From Tanypteryx hageni (taxonomy: Eukaryota > Arthropoda > Insecta > Odonata > Petaluridae), in NCBI GenBank assembly GCA_028673005.1, contig CM054116.1, forward strand, positions 19,353,840-19,417,839: 64,000 bases of DNA, given 5' to 3'. A program made the position numbers and the translations under genes. The notes beneath the pieces were generated by a model. The model was given only the letters and a program-made list of their open reading frames with translations. It made no database searches and was not told the DNA's origin. This document shows positions 1 through 10,757 of this stretch, piece by piece (the stretch's first letter is position 1; each line of letters begins with the position of its first letter).

Positions 1-1041
1 ATTTGGATATCGGTCGATGAAACCACTGATGCTCTTGGCAGATACATGGCCAACTTGGTTGTTGGGAAATTGGACCCAGATGCGCCATCCAGAGCCTACC
101 TCATCTGCACGAAGCAACTTGCCAAAACAAACCAGGAAACAATAGCACACTTCGTGAACAACGGACTGAAAGTGCTGTATCCCAAAAATCTAGACGAAGA
201 GAAAGTGCTGCTCCTATACACAGACGCTGCATCGTACATGGTTGCTGCCATGCAGTTGCTCAAGGTGTTCTATCCCTCCCTTGTGCATGTGACATGCCTT
301 GCCCATGGTTTGAACCGCGTAGCAGAGCAAATAAGACTGGAATTCCCCAAGGTGAACAAATTGATCTCCACCGTGAAGAAGGTCTTCGTCAAGGCACCAA
401 CAAGAATACAGGCTTTTCGAGAAAAACTGCCCGATGTCCCTCTGACACCTGAGCCTGTGCTCACCCGCTGGGGCACATGGCTGAAAGCAGCTGAATATTA
501 CAGCGAGCATATCCTTCATGTCAAGGAAGTTGTGACAAATCTAGCCGAGGATGCTGCCTGCGTCACTTCGGCAAAAATGTTGCTAGATGATCCCTCCATT
601 CCCAAGGATTTGGCGTATATTAGATCCCACTATACATCCCTTGTGCAGATTATTGCTGAATTAGAGGGCTCAGGAAAACCCATCTACGAAAAAACTGCTA
701 TGCTGAATGAAGTGAAACAAAAAATAAAGGAAGCTCCAGGTGAAGTGGGGGAAAAAGTAAAAGCAAAACTAGAAAAGTTGCTACAAAAGAACTCAGGACT
801 GCAGAGCCTATGTACAGCAGCAGATATACTGGCAGGAAAATCCAGTGAAGTTGAGTGCAAAATTCCATTTCAACATGTGCCCAAGTTGAAGTTCGCCCCC
901 GTCACGTCAGTTGATGTCGAACGTTCTTTTTCTGCTTACAAAATGATATTAACTGACAAACGCCATAGTTTTGTGGTAGAAAACTTAGAAAAGGTGCTTG
1001 TTATTTATTGTGAGGCCAATTACGGGAAATTTGTGAAATAA
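1..1041 (+). CDS. hAT-superfamily transposase, C-terminal two thirds (5' end outside window)
   Basis: Open from base 1 (reads IWISVDETTDALGRY before the first Met at 46), so the start lies upstream of the window. It is a cut-and-paste DNA transposase of the hAT superfamily, of the BED-finger type whose relatives are often annotated CGGBP1-like. Visible motifs in order: SVDETTD near the first acidic catalytic site, VTCLAHGLNRVA (hAT C/H motif), LTRWGTWLKAAEYY (RW motif), and the C-terminal dimerisation segment SVDVERSFSAYKMILTDKRH. No internal stop is seen over 347 codons. A second C-terminal copy lies inverted at 7389-8005 and an N-terminal half at 3314-4224. Family call is confident; activity is unknown. 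Confidence 0.85.
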   Translation: MWISVDETTDALGRYMANLVVGKLDPDAPSRAYLICTKQLAKTNQETIAHFVNNGLKVLYPKNLDEEKVLLLYTDAASYMVAAMQLLKVFYPSLVHVTCLAHGLNRVAEQIRLEFPKVNKLISTVKKVFVKAPTRIQAFREKLPDVPLTPEPVLTRWGTWLKAAEYYSEHILHVKEVVTNLAEDAACVTSAKMLLDDPSIPKDLAYIRSHYTSLVQIIAELEGSGKPIYEKTAMLNEVKQKIKEAPGEVGEKVKAKLEKLLQKNSGLQSLCTAADILAGKSSEVECKIPFQHVPKLKFAPVTSVDVERSFSAYKMILTDKRHSFVVENLEKVLVIYCEANYGKFVK

Positions 1042-1488
1042 ACACAAAGAGGTGACAAATTCATTATGGGAATTTCCAATGAAACACGTTGTCAAACACT
1101 CTGCGTAGTACTTAAATGTATACTTGAATAGTGTTTTCAGTCAGTATTACTATATGTAATGTAGATAGTATTTTCTCGGTAACGCATGGGATATTAACCA
1201 TAAGAAAAAGTTTCAATGCATAGTAGTAAAATATTTTTGTTCTTTGAAAACACAAATCAATAAAGTTTCATTGACGGGCAATTTTTGCGTGCGTGCATGT
1301 TTCAGTCTTTTTTCGTGAATTAAAGTTGATAGTTGACAGAAATGATGTTGTGTTTTACTGGACATAGTTTTTGGAAGTAGTTTTTAGAGCCTATTTTACG
1401 TTTTATAAAGCCTAATTAAGGCACTTAAAGAGCCTATTTTAGTCGCCTAAAACTAAATTTTTAGAACCTAAAAATCCGCGGTCTAGTG
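1042..1488 (+). mobile_element. hAT element 3' noncoding end with terminal inverted repeat
   Basis: Follows the transposase stop. An AATAAA polyadenylation signal is at 1259-1264. From about 1385 there are repeated subterminal motifs (GAGCCTATTTT, AAGCCTAATT, CGCCTAAAACT), typical of hAT subterminal transposase sites. The element appears to end at 1488; read on the minus strand the end is CACTAGACCGCGGATTTTTA, a hAT-like terminus. The same end recurs inverted at 6942. The matching 5' terminus was not found in the window. Confidence 0.6.
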
Positions 1489-1547
1489 ATAAGGAATTCG
1501 TCGTAATATAATTGTTTTCATTTTGTACATAAAAAACATACCCATAA

Positions 1548-1580
<33 letters not shown>

Positions 1581-2640
1581 ATATTTATTCATTTATTCAT
1601 AGTCTAATAGTTTGTTTCATTTCTTTTTCATGGCCGAGCAGTGGAGAATTTATACAAATATAAACAAAAGGATTGTTTGGCTTGTCATTGTTAATCTGAA
1701 ATTATTTCTCCTGATTAAATAAATGCATATCTAACATTCTTTGTTTTCTTATTTATTTAATGCATATATACCAGTAATAAATGTAAGGAAGCCGATAAAT
1801 GACGAAAATGTTTTTTAAAAAATCAATAAAAAGGGGGGAGGAGGGGGCTACGCTCACTGCACTAGTAACAGCGCCATCTATCGGTTTCCTGTGGAACTAT
1901 TTCGATTCTAACCTTCAAACTATTGGCAGCGCTTCCTATGAGGGTTACTGGGAACTTAAAGGAAGAAGCAAACGAAATTTTCCTTGTGTTTCCCACCCCT
2001 GCTGAGACGTCGCCCGCGTCAAAAAGACGCGCATCTCAAATTTGACGCGCGAACATTTGCGCTGCGTTTATTGGAAAGAATATACAAAAATACCATAGGA
2101 AAGCTTATTTTATTCTTAATAAGGTTTGATTTTTTAATATTTTTAGAAAGAAAATGTAAAATTTTACTATCCGTAAAAACCAGATACGCAACCAACTTTC
2201 GCGAAAGTAGTCATATATAATAATTCATAAACGAATAACTACTAGACAAAATCTTTCCAAATTCAAATCAGTGATGAACTAAGATATAATAGAGGCAATT
2301 CAATAATTTTCTAAGCTCTATGTTAATCACAATGGTTTTAATTGGGTTACAACTTTAAAGAGAAACTCGACATTGGGGAAAAATGATAGAGGAATTCTGA
2401 AAACACTGTTGTAAAGAGAGACACAAAGAAAATATTTTGTAGCAATCAGATTTCGTTTTAACGTTTTTGTTTTATTAATTGTAATCAACACACAGTGCCG
2501 TATATGTTGCTTTCTGGGCGCTTTGCGATGTTGCCAAATGTCTCCTTTCTCTCCCTCACCGGTAGGCGGTCTCTAACCTTCGTCAGTGCCCGCACAAAAA
2601 ACCCCTGATCTCCTCTTAAGTTTCGTCCTCACTGATTTCG
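1489..2640. other. Noncoding stretch between the two transposases, with GT/TA microsatellite
   Basis: Mirrored by 5775-6941. Contains a (GT)n(TA)n microsatellite at about 1549-1592, a GC-rich patch at 1985-2075 with repeated GACGCGC motifs, and the sequence GTTTCCCACCCCTG at about 1988, which resembles a hAT terminus without a partner. Its 78-codon ORF lacks an ATG. No gene recognised. Confidence 0.4.
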
Positions 2641-2732
2641 TCGCTGCTGGAATCCTCATCGAGGTTGATAATTAAGGGTTCCGCGATACGGGTCTTGGTC
2701 AATAACAATAGCGGTTTCATGATCTTTCGCAT

Positions 2733-3313
2733 TTAAAATCCTCCTAAAATACTCTTCAAAGTGTCGGAATGATAGTCACCATCTTTATTGTATCCCTCGA
2801 TCATGAGAATACAGTCATTCTCAGGCTGGAGAAAACCATCTTCACCCCCTATATGCAAAATAATTATTCTTTTTCCGGCACCGGAGGGAGTAATAAGGCC
2901 ACATTTCCAGGAATTGGCCTCTTGAATTACACCTCGATCAAAGTCAATATCATTATTACTTTCATTCACATTTTCCTGCCAACCATATGATAGTGTGTGA
3001 TTTGCTCCACAAAATGTTTCGTCCAAATACATAATTTTCCATCCTCTTTGACGAGCTGACTTTGTTTCCCGAATAAATTTTTTGCACTTTCGTCCAGGAT
3101 TCGGCGACTTTCAAGGCATACAGGCTTCCTGTTGTATTTTTTAAAGCGAAAGCCAACCATCTTCATCCACCGTAACAAAGTAGATTCACTTTCGTGTGGA
3201 AAATCTGATTTCAGTTCGATTAGAATATTAGACACTATAGGATATTCTTTTCTTAAGTAAAAACTATGCACTTTTCTTCGTAGCACTCCTTGAAACATTT
3301 CGTCTAATACAAT
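2733..3313 (-). pseudogene. IS630/Tc1-mariner-like DDE transposase, C-terminal part (left arm copy)
   Basis: Inverted copy of 5078-5658. The first catalytic aspartate motif YLDET is readable from about 3032 downward and is followed by GKRIIILHIGGEDGF. The upstream part (FQGVLRRKVHSFYLRKEYP...) is in another frame, so a frameshift separates it from the catalytic segment exactly as in the right-arm copy. The N-terminus is missing: at 3313 the gene is fused to a hAT N-terminal half. Dead copy. Confidence 0.75.
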
Positions 3314-4224
3314 ACTTTCTCTTCGTCTAGATTTTTGGGATACAGCACTTTCAGTCCGTTGTTCACGAAGTGTGCTATTGTTTCCTGGTTTGTTTTGACA
3401 AGTTGCTTCGTGCAGATGAGGTAGGCTCTAGATGGCGCATCTGGGTCCAATTTCCCAACAACCAAGTTGGCCATGTATCTGCCAAGAGCATCAGTGGTTT
3501 CATCGACCGATATCCACATATGTGAATCTCCAATGTCCTCCCGTATCCTGCGCATTGCGTCATCGTACGTGGGTTGCACGTAATTCTTGCGTAGCGTTGA
3601 CTCGGAAGGTACCGACTGATGGCAGTATCGTTCTAGGAACTCCTTGAATGTTGGATTTTCCAGTGTTCTGAATGGAATGTTGCCTGCCACAATTGCGTGA
3701 CACAAATCTGCATAAAACTGATTCTTCTTGCTGGATCCCTCAGAAGTTTTTGTTAAAAGCATTTGTTTCATCTTAGATTAGCGTTCAACATTTGCCTTAT
3801 GTAGCACTCCTTGGATGTGCTGAGTTAGGTGGGATTTTTTATCACTTGAAACCTACAAAGAAAAATTATGAAGAAATAATTAACCTTAAAAATACGGAAA
3901 TAATCTAATAATTATGGAAATGGGACAAAAATATAAAATTTACTTTACAGCTACGAAGGTCCGCAGCTGGATTGCTGGACATTTTGAATAACCACTTCTA
4001 TAGTTACCATAAAATGGCTCGTATAAACAAAAGATGTGGATGGTTTTTGCCTCAAAGATGACAAGCAATTCACGGCCAATAATTCGTTGCAAGCCAGCAT
4101 TATAATGTACTTACCTCCTTGTTGCATGCTTGTCAGAAGATAGTTTTCCATCCGTTGTGAAGTACGGGAACTCTTGTAACCACTGACGTATTAAATAAGC
4201 TTTCGAACTTGATACTTTAGGCAT
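3314..4224 (-). pseudogene. hAT transposase N-terminal half with BED-type zinc finger and intron
   Basis: Exon 1 starts at ATG 4224 (MPKVSSSKAY...) and ends at 4115 before GTAAGT. An intron of about 262 bp (4114-3853) ends in TTTCTTTGTAG, and exon 2 begins VSSDKKSHLTQHI. Across the junction this gives the C..C...H pattern of a BED finger (QACNKE then HLTQH...H). Damage: the first finger cysteine region is shifted and reads TGA, and an in-frame TAA follows ...ANVER. After it, codons from MKQMLLTK through SVDETTDALG to LDEEKV are open. The gene stops at 3314, where it joins the DDE transposase. Parent type is the same as the copy at 1-1041. Confidence 0.75.
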
Positions 4225-4288
4225 TGCACTTTCACAATTTTCACGTTCACACTTCTCACCTTTACCCTCTGCAGTCTGGAGATGGATT

Positions 4289-4417
4289 GCGGGGTTATTC
4301 TCGTTTTCCCGTGTCGCACGATATGACAATGTAACAACGAGGAATAAACGCAACATCAGATTAAAGGCATTGTTACATTGTCGTATCACGTGACACTGGG
4401 AAACAGAATAACCCCGC
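4289..4417. repeat. 129 bp foldback (MITE-like) inverted repeat
   Basis: Arms of about 50 bp face each other. The left begins GCGGGGTTATTCT and the right ends AGAATAACCCCGC; inner parts share GACAATGTAACAA with its reverse complement. The central loop is about 27 bp. It sits between the hAT first exon and the DDE transposase start. No transposase inside; a clear target duplication was not seen. Confidence 0.55.
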
Positions 4418-4747
4418 CGAACGCGAGACAGGTCCGAGCTGCTGTTCGCCACTTGATCGTGACCGTGGTGCGAAGGACATGTCCAACCCATGACTGAACA
4501 TTGCACAGTCAGTTTAAAAAATATGAATAATACCAAAATCTGCTTCAAATTACTCCCCAGAAAGCGTTGTATATTTTTGCAATTGATTTATGGCTTTATC
4601 CAACATTGGAAGGCTATGGTTCGAGTTTATTCTCTCATTGGAGGTTGCTAATGACTCATATAATGAGTAATAAAGAAGGTACTTGTATTGTTTTCTTAGT
4701 TCATTTAGTGTCTCATCTCAGTCCAGTTGGTGCCTCGTGTTTTCGCT

Positions 4748-5774
4748 ATGCCTCGAAGAAAGCGACTATCTTTACAAGGAATAGCAAACATTAGCAGTAA
4801 CAAATACGGTCTTTTCTCGAGTGATCAAGAAAATAATTTAGAAAGTGAGCCTTTTACGATTAACAAAAATTACGTGGACATGAGAAAAATGTCATTCAAA
4901 GTGCTAGAACATTATTTCAAATGGTCAAAGATTAAATTTGATCCTAATCAAGTTGTTAAAAATACTGCAATGTGTTGTAATGTTAGTGAAAGGACTGTAG
5001 GAAATGTAAGTAATGGGTGCAAGGAGAATGTGCGTCCTTCGGGAAGTTCTCCCAAAAAAAGCAGCGGTAGAGCGCGAATTGTATTAGACGAAATGTTTCA
5101 AGGAGTGCTACGAAGAAAAGTGCATAGTTTTTACTTAAGAAAAGAATATCCTATAGTGTCTAATATTCTAATCGAACTGAAATCAGATTTTCCACACGAA
5201 AGTGAATCTACTTTGTTACGGTGGATGAAGATGGTTGGCTTTCGCTTTAAAAAATACAACAGGAAGCCTGTATGCCTTGAAAGTCGCCGAATCCTGGACG
5301 AAAGTGCAAAAAATTTATTCGGGAAACAAAGTCAGCTCGTCAAAGAGGATGGAAAATTATGTATTTGGACGAAACATTTTGTGGAGCAAATCACACACTA
5401 TCATATGGTTGGCAGGAAAATGTGAATGAAAGTAATAATGATATTGACTTTGATCGAGGTGTAATTCAAGAGGCCAATTCCTGGAAATGTGGCCTTATTA
5501 CTCCCTCCGGTGCCGGAAAAAGAATAATTATTTTGCATATAGGGGGTGAAGATGGTTTTCTCCAGCCTGAGAATGACTGTATTCTCATGATCGAGGGATA
5601 CAATAAAGATGGTGACTATCATTCCGACACTTTGAAGAGTATTTTAGGAGGATTTTAAATGCGAAAGATCATGAAACCGCTATTGTTATTGACCAAGACC
5701 CGTATCGCGGAACCCTTAATTATCAACCTCGATGAGGATTTCAGCAGCGACGAAATCAGTGAGGACGAAACTTA
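4748..5774 (+). pseudogene. IS630/Tc1-mariner-like DDE transposase, frameshifted and internally deleted
   Basis: Start ATG 4748 (MPRRKRLSLQG), preceded by a stop-rich leader. The first frame runs to 5425 and carries an N-terminal DNA-binding region with an HTH-like CCNVSERTVGNVSNG near residue 80. The catalytic segment YLDETFCGANHT, with the first Asp, begins at 5359 in another frame, so a frameshift lies at about 5340-5358. After GKRIIILHIGGEDGF and a GDYH segment the frame stops at 5658. The expected second catalytic Asp block (DNA.YH type) is absent, while an acidic tail (DEDFSSDEISEDET) remains at 5659-5774. So the core is deleted and the copy cannot be active. Confidence 0.75.
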
Positions 5775-6807
5775 AGAGGAGATCAGGGGTTTTTTGTGCG
5801 GGCCCTGACGAAGGTTAGAGACCGCCTACCGGTGAGGGAGAGAAAGGAGACATTTGGCAACATCGCAAAGCGCCCAGAAAGCAACATATACGGCACTGTG
5901 TGTTGATTACAATTAATAAAACAAAAACGTTAAAACAAAATCTGATTGCTACAAAATATTTTCTTTGTGTCTCTCTTTACAACAGTGTTTTCAGAATTCC
6001 CCTATCATTTTTCCCCAATGTCGAGTTTCTCTTTAAAGTTGTAACCAAATTAAAACCATTGTGATTAACATAGAGCTTAGAAAATTATTGAATTTCCTCT
6101 ATTATATCTTAGTTCATCACTGATTTAAATTTGGAAAGATTTTGTTTAGTAGTTATTCGTTTAGGAATTATTATATATGACTACTTTCGCGAAAGTTGGT
6201 TGCGTATCTGGTTTTTACGGATAGTAAAATTTTACATTTTCTTTCTAAAAATATTAAAAAATCAAACCTTATTAAGAATAAAATAAGCTTTCCTATGGTA
6301 TTTTTGTATATTCTTTCCAATAAACGCAGCGCAAATGTTCGCGCGTCAAATTTGAGATGCGCGTCTTTTTGACGCGGGCGACGTCTCAGCAGGGGTGGGA
6401 AACACAAGGAAAATTTCGTTTGCTTCTTCCTTTAAGTTCCCAGTAACCCTCATAGGAAGCGCTGCCAATAGTTTGAAGGTTAGAGTCGAAATAGTTCCAC
6501 AGGAAACCGATAGATGGCGCTGTTACAAGTGCAGTGAGCGTAGCCCCCTCCTCCCCCCTTTTTATTGATTTTTTAAAAAAATTTTCGCGTCATTTATCGG
6601 CTTCCTTACATTTATTACTGGTATATATGCATTAAATAAATAAGAAAACAAAGAATGTTAGATATGTATTTATTTAATCAGGAGAATTAATTTCAGATTA
6701 ACAATGACAAGTCAAACAATCCTTTTGTTTATATTTGTATAAATTCTCCACTGCTCGGCCCTGAAAAAGAAATGAAACAAACTATTAGACTATGAATAAA
6801 TGAATAA

Positions 6808-6873
<66 letters not shown>

Positions 6874-6941
6874 CACACACACTTATGGGTATGTTTTTTA
6901 TGCACAAAATGAAAACAATTATATTACGACGAATTCCTTAT
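5775..6941. other. Noncoding stretch, right-arm counterpart of 1489-2640
   Basis: Contains an AATAAA at about 5914 that could end the DDE transposase transcript, and a lone CAGGGGTGGGAAAC at about 6390 that resembles a hAT end. A perfect (TA)n run lies near 6812-6870. No gene recognised. Confidence 0.4.
6812..6870. repeat. TA microsatellite
   Basis: About 29 perfect TA units followed by an AC run. The homologous site in the left arm (1549-1592) has a short mixed GT/TA tract, so the repeat expanded or contracted after the arms were duplicated. Confidence 0.9.
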
Positions 6942-8005
6942 CACTAGACCGCGGATTTTTAGGTTCTAAAAATTAAGTTTTAGGCGACTAAAATAGGCTC
7001 TTTAAGTACCTAAATTAGGCTTTATAAAACGTGAAATAGGCTCTAAAAACTACTTCCAAAAACTATGTCCAGTAAAACACAACATCATTTCTGTCAACTA
7101 TCAACTTTAATTCACGAAAAAAGACTGAAACATGCACGCACGCAAAAATTGCCCGTCAATGAAACTTTATTGATTTGTGTTTTCAAAGAACAAAAATATT
7201 TTACTGCTATGCATTGAAACTTATTCTTATGGTTAATATCCCATGCGTTACCGAGAAAATACTATCTACATTACATATAATAATACTGACTGAAAACACT
7301 ATTCAAGTATATATTTAAGTACTCTGCAGAGTTTTTGACAACGTGTTTCATTCGAAATTCCCATAATGAATTTGTCACCTCTTTGTGTTTATTTCACAAA
7401 TTTCCCGTAATTGGCCTCACAATAAATAACAAGCACCTTTTCTAAGTTTTCTACCACAAAACTATGGCGTTTGTCAGTTAATATCATTTTGTAAGCAGAA
7501 AAAGAACGTTCGACATCAACTGACGTGACGGGGGCGAACTTCAACTTGGGCACATGTTGAAATGGAATTTTGCACTCAACTTCACTGGATTTTCCTGCCA
7601 GTATATCTGCTGCTGTACATAGGCTCTGCAGTCCTGAGTTCTTTTGTAGCAACTTTTCTAGTTTTGCTTTTACTTTTTCCCCCACTTCACCTGGAGCTTC
7701 CTTTATTTTTTGTTTCACTTCATTCAGCATAGCAGTTTTTTCGTAGATGGGTTTTCCTGAGCCCTCTAATTCAGCAATAATCTGCACAAGGGATGTATAG
7801 TGGGATCTAATATACGCCAAATCCTTGGGAATGGAGGGATCATCTAGCAACATTTTTGCCGAAGTGACGCAGGCAGCATCCTCGGCTAGATTTGTCACAA
7901 CTTCCTTGACATGAAGGATATGCTCGCTGTAATATTCAGCTGCTTTCAGCCATGTGCCCCAGGGGGTGAGCACAGGCTCAGGTGTCAGAGGGACATCGGG
8001 CAGTT
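6942..8005 (-). pseudogene. hAT transposase C-terminal third with 3' terminus (right arm copy)
   Basis: Coding part 7389-8005 reads the RW motif and the dimerisation segment SVDVERSFSAYK, ending with the same stop as 1-1041. The 3' end with CACTAGACCGCGG lies at 6942. At 8003-8005 the gene is cut in the segment before the RW motif and replaced by the array unit, so the catalytic region is missing. The Met at 7973 is not a real start. Confidence 0.8.
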
Positions 8006-8580
8006 AATTGTTAGTTTTACCTCGTAATGCAATATCAAAACAATACTTATTGAATACAGTATTGCTCTATTTTCCTCTTTTGCATCGGCAAATAATTTGT
8101 TTTGCAGCATTTGTTTCGAAGGACTTTTCTCTTTCATTATTGAAAAAGAGTGATCGACTTCTGTTTGTGAAGTTTTATGACAGTGGGTTTTGTCATGGGA
8201 ACTTGCGGCTTCATGAAATTTTTTGTATTAATGAAAGAATATCGAAATTCCCTATTCGCCCTTTGAGGAAAAAGGATACATACTTGACATAGAGCAGCCT
8301 TTAAAAGTGTAGAAAAATTAACCAGGGAGTATGCTGAGTAAGCAACGGTAGACGGAAAGCTCGAATATTTTCACCATCATGCTTCAAGTCATAAGTCGGT
8401 GAAGATGTCCAGCATTTGCTCAAGATTTCATATTTAAATTCACTAATCATACTTTGTGGCCTTTCATCTACCCTTACACAATCCAATATCAAAATGTTCA
8501 ACAACTTCTGAAGCGACATCATAGATCTCAAGTTGATCATCCACTTCATCATTTCCTGGATCCAATTTCGTTTTTATTTA
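8004..8580 (-). pseudogene. hAT (TTF-finger) transposase, N-terminal fragment, U1
   Basis: Same fragment as 17448-18690 but cut at 8004. Readable pieces on the minus strand are CVRVDERPQSMISEFKYEIL near 8480 and ENIRAFRLPLLTQHTPW near 8340, which precede a TTF-type zinc finger in the better copies. Frame breaks are present here, and the finger itself is out of frame. Confidence 0.55.
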
Positions 8581-9720
8581 AATAATGCGTAATATATATA
8601 GAGTTTCATTGCTGTTATTGAGAAAATATTTATATACGAAATTCATTTTCATTACTTCCATTGGCTACAAAACGTAACATGGAGCTCGTAAAAATATACA
8701 AATAAGGATGTGTACTATGGCAAAGCAAATAAAATTCAATACAACACAAAACATAATGAAATGGTATATTTTTAATTCATTTGTATATTAAACCAAATAA
8801 GAAAAACGCCTTAAAATTAACCTACCTTCTTATTAAAATTAACTAGAGTTAATATTTTTCCAACAGAAAAATATTCAGTTAAATAGATTTATGAGTAAAA
8901 ACTCTATCAAGCAAATCTTTAAAATAGCGATTCCCTCTAAGATACCGCTTTTCTTATCCCTATAGACCTGATCCTACAGGATATTTATTTGTGTAAAATA
9001 ACCGTGCACATTTTCAAAATTCAACTGAAGACAGGCCAACCTATTTAGAAAATATAATATGCTATCTGAAATTATCCGGGGTTGCTCGGGTTTTTAAGTC
9101 AAGATAGACAGTTGTGAGGAAGATTTGAGAATAAAATCAAGTAATGAAACCAAGTTAATTTAAATTGTAATCCTTGATGTTACGCAATATTTCATGTCTT
9201 CCCATATTTTGCCCAAATAAATAAATTTTCTCGCATCCTTTATCGGCGACTAACTTAGTTAGTAGTTAACTAACTTTGTATCTTTTATCAAATAATCATG
9301 ATAAACAATCGATGGAATAACTTTTAAAAGATAGTTATTTCACTCGAATCGATTTCCAGTTGAAGAAACTGCATCATATTATGTGTACATGTATATCAAA
9401 AAAATTTAAACCTTGGGCAGGAATTGCACGCTCTAGGGAAGCAACCGGTGGAAACACGTTTGAAGATATAGTCAAATTTAGCTTAACAATACCCATCCCA
9501 TGCAAAGGCTGATTCTGTGGGTTTAATTTGTCACGTGAATATTTTATAGTGAAACCTATGAAGCAAAACGTGTTCCCGGACTTTGAAATCGATTTGGCGA
9601 TAGATGATTTGTTTGTATAACATGGAAAGTGTTGTTATAATAAAATAAGCAAAAATTGACTAAATTGATGCATACAAATGTTCAGTTGAAGAGAAGCAAA
9701 AAGGACATATAGGTATTTAA
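8581..9720. other. AT-rich stretch, no gene recognised
   Basis: Conserved with the other units. Around 9364-9618 it reads a decayed frame (HHIMCTC..., FKPWAGIARSREATGGNTFE) stopped by TGA in GGCTGATTCTG; only U3 (34401-34673) has this frame open. The TA tract seen in U2 at 18720 is a few bases long here. Confidence 0.4.
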
Positions 9721-9963
9721 ATGAGGAAGAAGTTAACGATTATATTCTGGTCGAAATTAAAAAATTGTTGTAGAAGTTTTCTTATTGTACCTTCTTGGAT
9801 ATGTTTTAATTCCTTAATTTCATATGTAAATGAACAAACAAATTTCGCTGTCAATTATAGGGAACGAATACATATATTCCTAACAAATAAAAGTATTGCA
9901 GGAGATGGAAATCGGCGATTTCATGGGAATCCGTTGATAGTAGCCGAGATCGTATTTAATTGA
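9721..9963 (+). CDS. Conserved 80-codon ORF of unknown function, U1
   Basis: Starts at ATG 9721 (MRKKLTIIFWSKLKN) and ends at 9961-9963. Open in U1, U2, U3 and U5, but in U4 a change to AGGTAACG creates a stop after AVNYR. The product is basic with a hydrophobic centre and no motif I recognise. With copies this similar, openness alone is weak evidence for a protein; it may be chance. Confidence 0.25.
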   Translation: MRKKLTIIFWSKLKNCCRSFLIVPSWICFNSLISYVNEQTNFAVNYRERIHIFLTNKSIAGDGNRRFHGNPLIVAEIVFN

Positions 9964-10443
9964 GAAGATATATTGGAAACACTAATTGACTAATTTTTCT
10001 CCGAATTAATTATTTGAGCGTAAACTATACTTAAAATGCAATTTGAAAATAACGATTCAAATATGACGCCATAAATTCCCATTAAAAGCACTAAATCAAT
10101 GCAGTCGAAATATATACGATATCAGTTCCCATTTAAAAGCATTGATCTTGTCAGTATGGTTTTAGCATTTGGCATTGTTGAAAAGAGGAATAAAATCTTT
10201 TTTATGTTATAAAAATCAGTTATTTAAGCTATTTCGGCACGGATATTAATTCTGCTTTAAAAAATAAGCAACTCTACTATGTGATACTTGAACAAATCTC
10301 AGGAAAGAACTGATATAAAAGTTGTCTCGCGTAATTTTTAATAAATAAACATTCATTTTGTATGTAATAATTGTATCTAGCTACGTATATCATATAAGAT
10401 TTACGGCAAGGGAGAGTGGCCTCGGGATTCCCTAGAAGTAACA

Positions 10444-10644
10444 ATGACCCCTCTAAAGAAGAAGCCAAGGAAGCCTTCTGTCACACACTTAGCGTATGCG
10501 CGAGCCCAAGGTCAGATTGTTCTACTATCAGCAAACACATGTTGTTCATTGCTCGATGCTGTCGGTCTTCAGTTGTTCGACCAACTACGTGAACACGCAC
10601 ATCTGCACTCATGGTGTGGACAAAAGCAAATACAATCAAACTAA
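10444..10644 (+). CDS. Conserved 66-codon ORF of unknown function, U1
   Basis: ATG 10444 in a fair start context (AACAATGAC). Lysine-rich N-terminus (MTPLKKKPRKPS), then a cysteine pair (NTCCSLLD). Open in U1-U4, deleted from U5 by a lesion of about 450 bp at 57110. It overlaps the start of the MADF-like ORF at 10611 in another frame. Not recognised. Confidence 0.3.
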   Translation: MTPLKKKPRKPSVTHLAYARAQGQIVLLSANTCCSLLDAVGLQLFDQLREHAHLHSWCGQKQIQSN

Positions 10645-10757
10645 TTGAATTTTATGAAAAATATTCAGTTTTATCGGATGATACCTCTAGCGAACATAAA
10701 CAAGCAAATTATCGCATTGAAGCGCTAAGCGAAATCGGGTCATTAGTATTTAGCTAA
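10611..10757 (+). CDS. MADF/Myb-SANT-like DNA-binding domain fragment, U1
   Basis: ATG 10611 to TAA 10757, 48 residues. The pattern W-T-K-A-N-T-I-K-L-I-E-F-Y-E-K-Y followed by a basic/aromatic segment and RIEALSEIGS resembles the first two helices of MADF or Myb/SANT-like domains found in insect transcription factors and in Harbinger accessory proteins. The third helix is missing, so it is a fragment or one exon. Intact in all five copies. An in-frame TGA lies shortly upstream of the ATG. Confidence 0.4.
   Translation: MVWTKANTIKLIEFYEKYSVLSDDTSSEHKQANYRIEALSEIGSLVFS

Larger units (their letters stand above)
425..3313 (+). repeat. Left arm of 2.9 kb transposon palindrome
   Basis: Reverse-complement match to 5078-8005, with few substitutions and a different TA/GT microsatellite length. 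It holds the hAT C-terminus (+) and the DDE transposase C-terminus (-) converging. Inner boundary: the match stops at 3313, where the DDE sequence is fused directly to a hAT N-terminal half. Outer boundary: the hAT simply continues leftward to base 1. Confidence 0.85.
5078..8005 (-). repeat. Right arm of 2.9 kb transposon palindrome
   Basis: Inverted match of 425-3313. Its outer end at 8003-8005 cuts the hAT coding region and passes directly into the array unit, with a TT overlap at the junction. Its inner end at 5078 lies inside the DDE transposase, which continues uninterrupted leftward here, so this arm looks like the original arrangement and the left arm the copy. Confidence 0.85.

Noticed and set aside
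1984..2220. 78-codon ORF conserved in both arms of the first palindrome
   Set aside because: No ATG, and the arms are near-identical by recent duplication; not evidence of coding.
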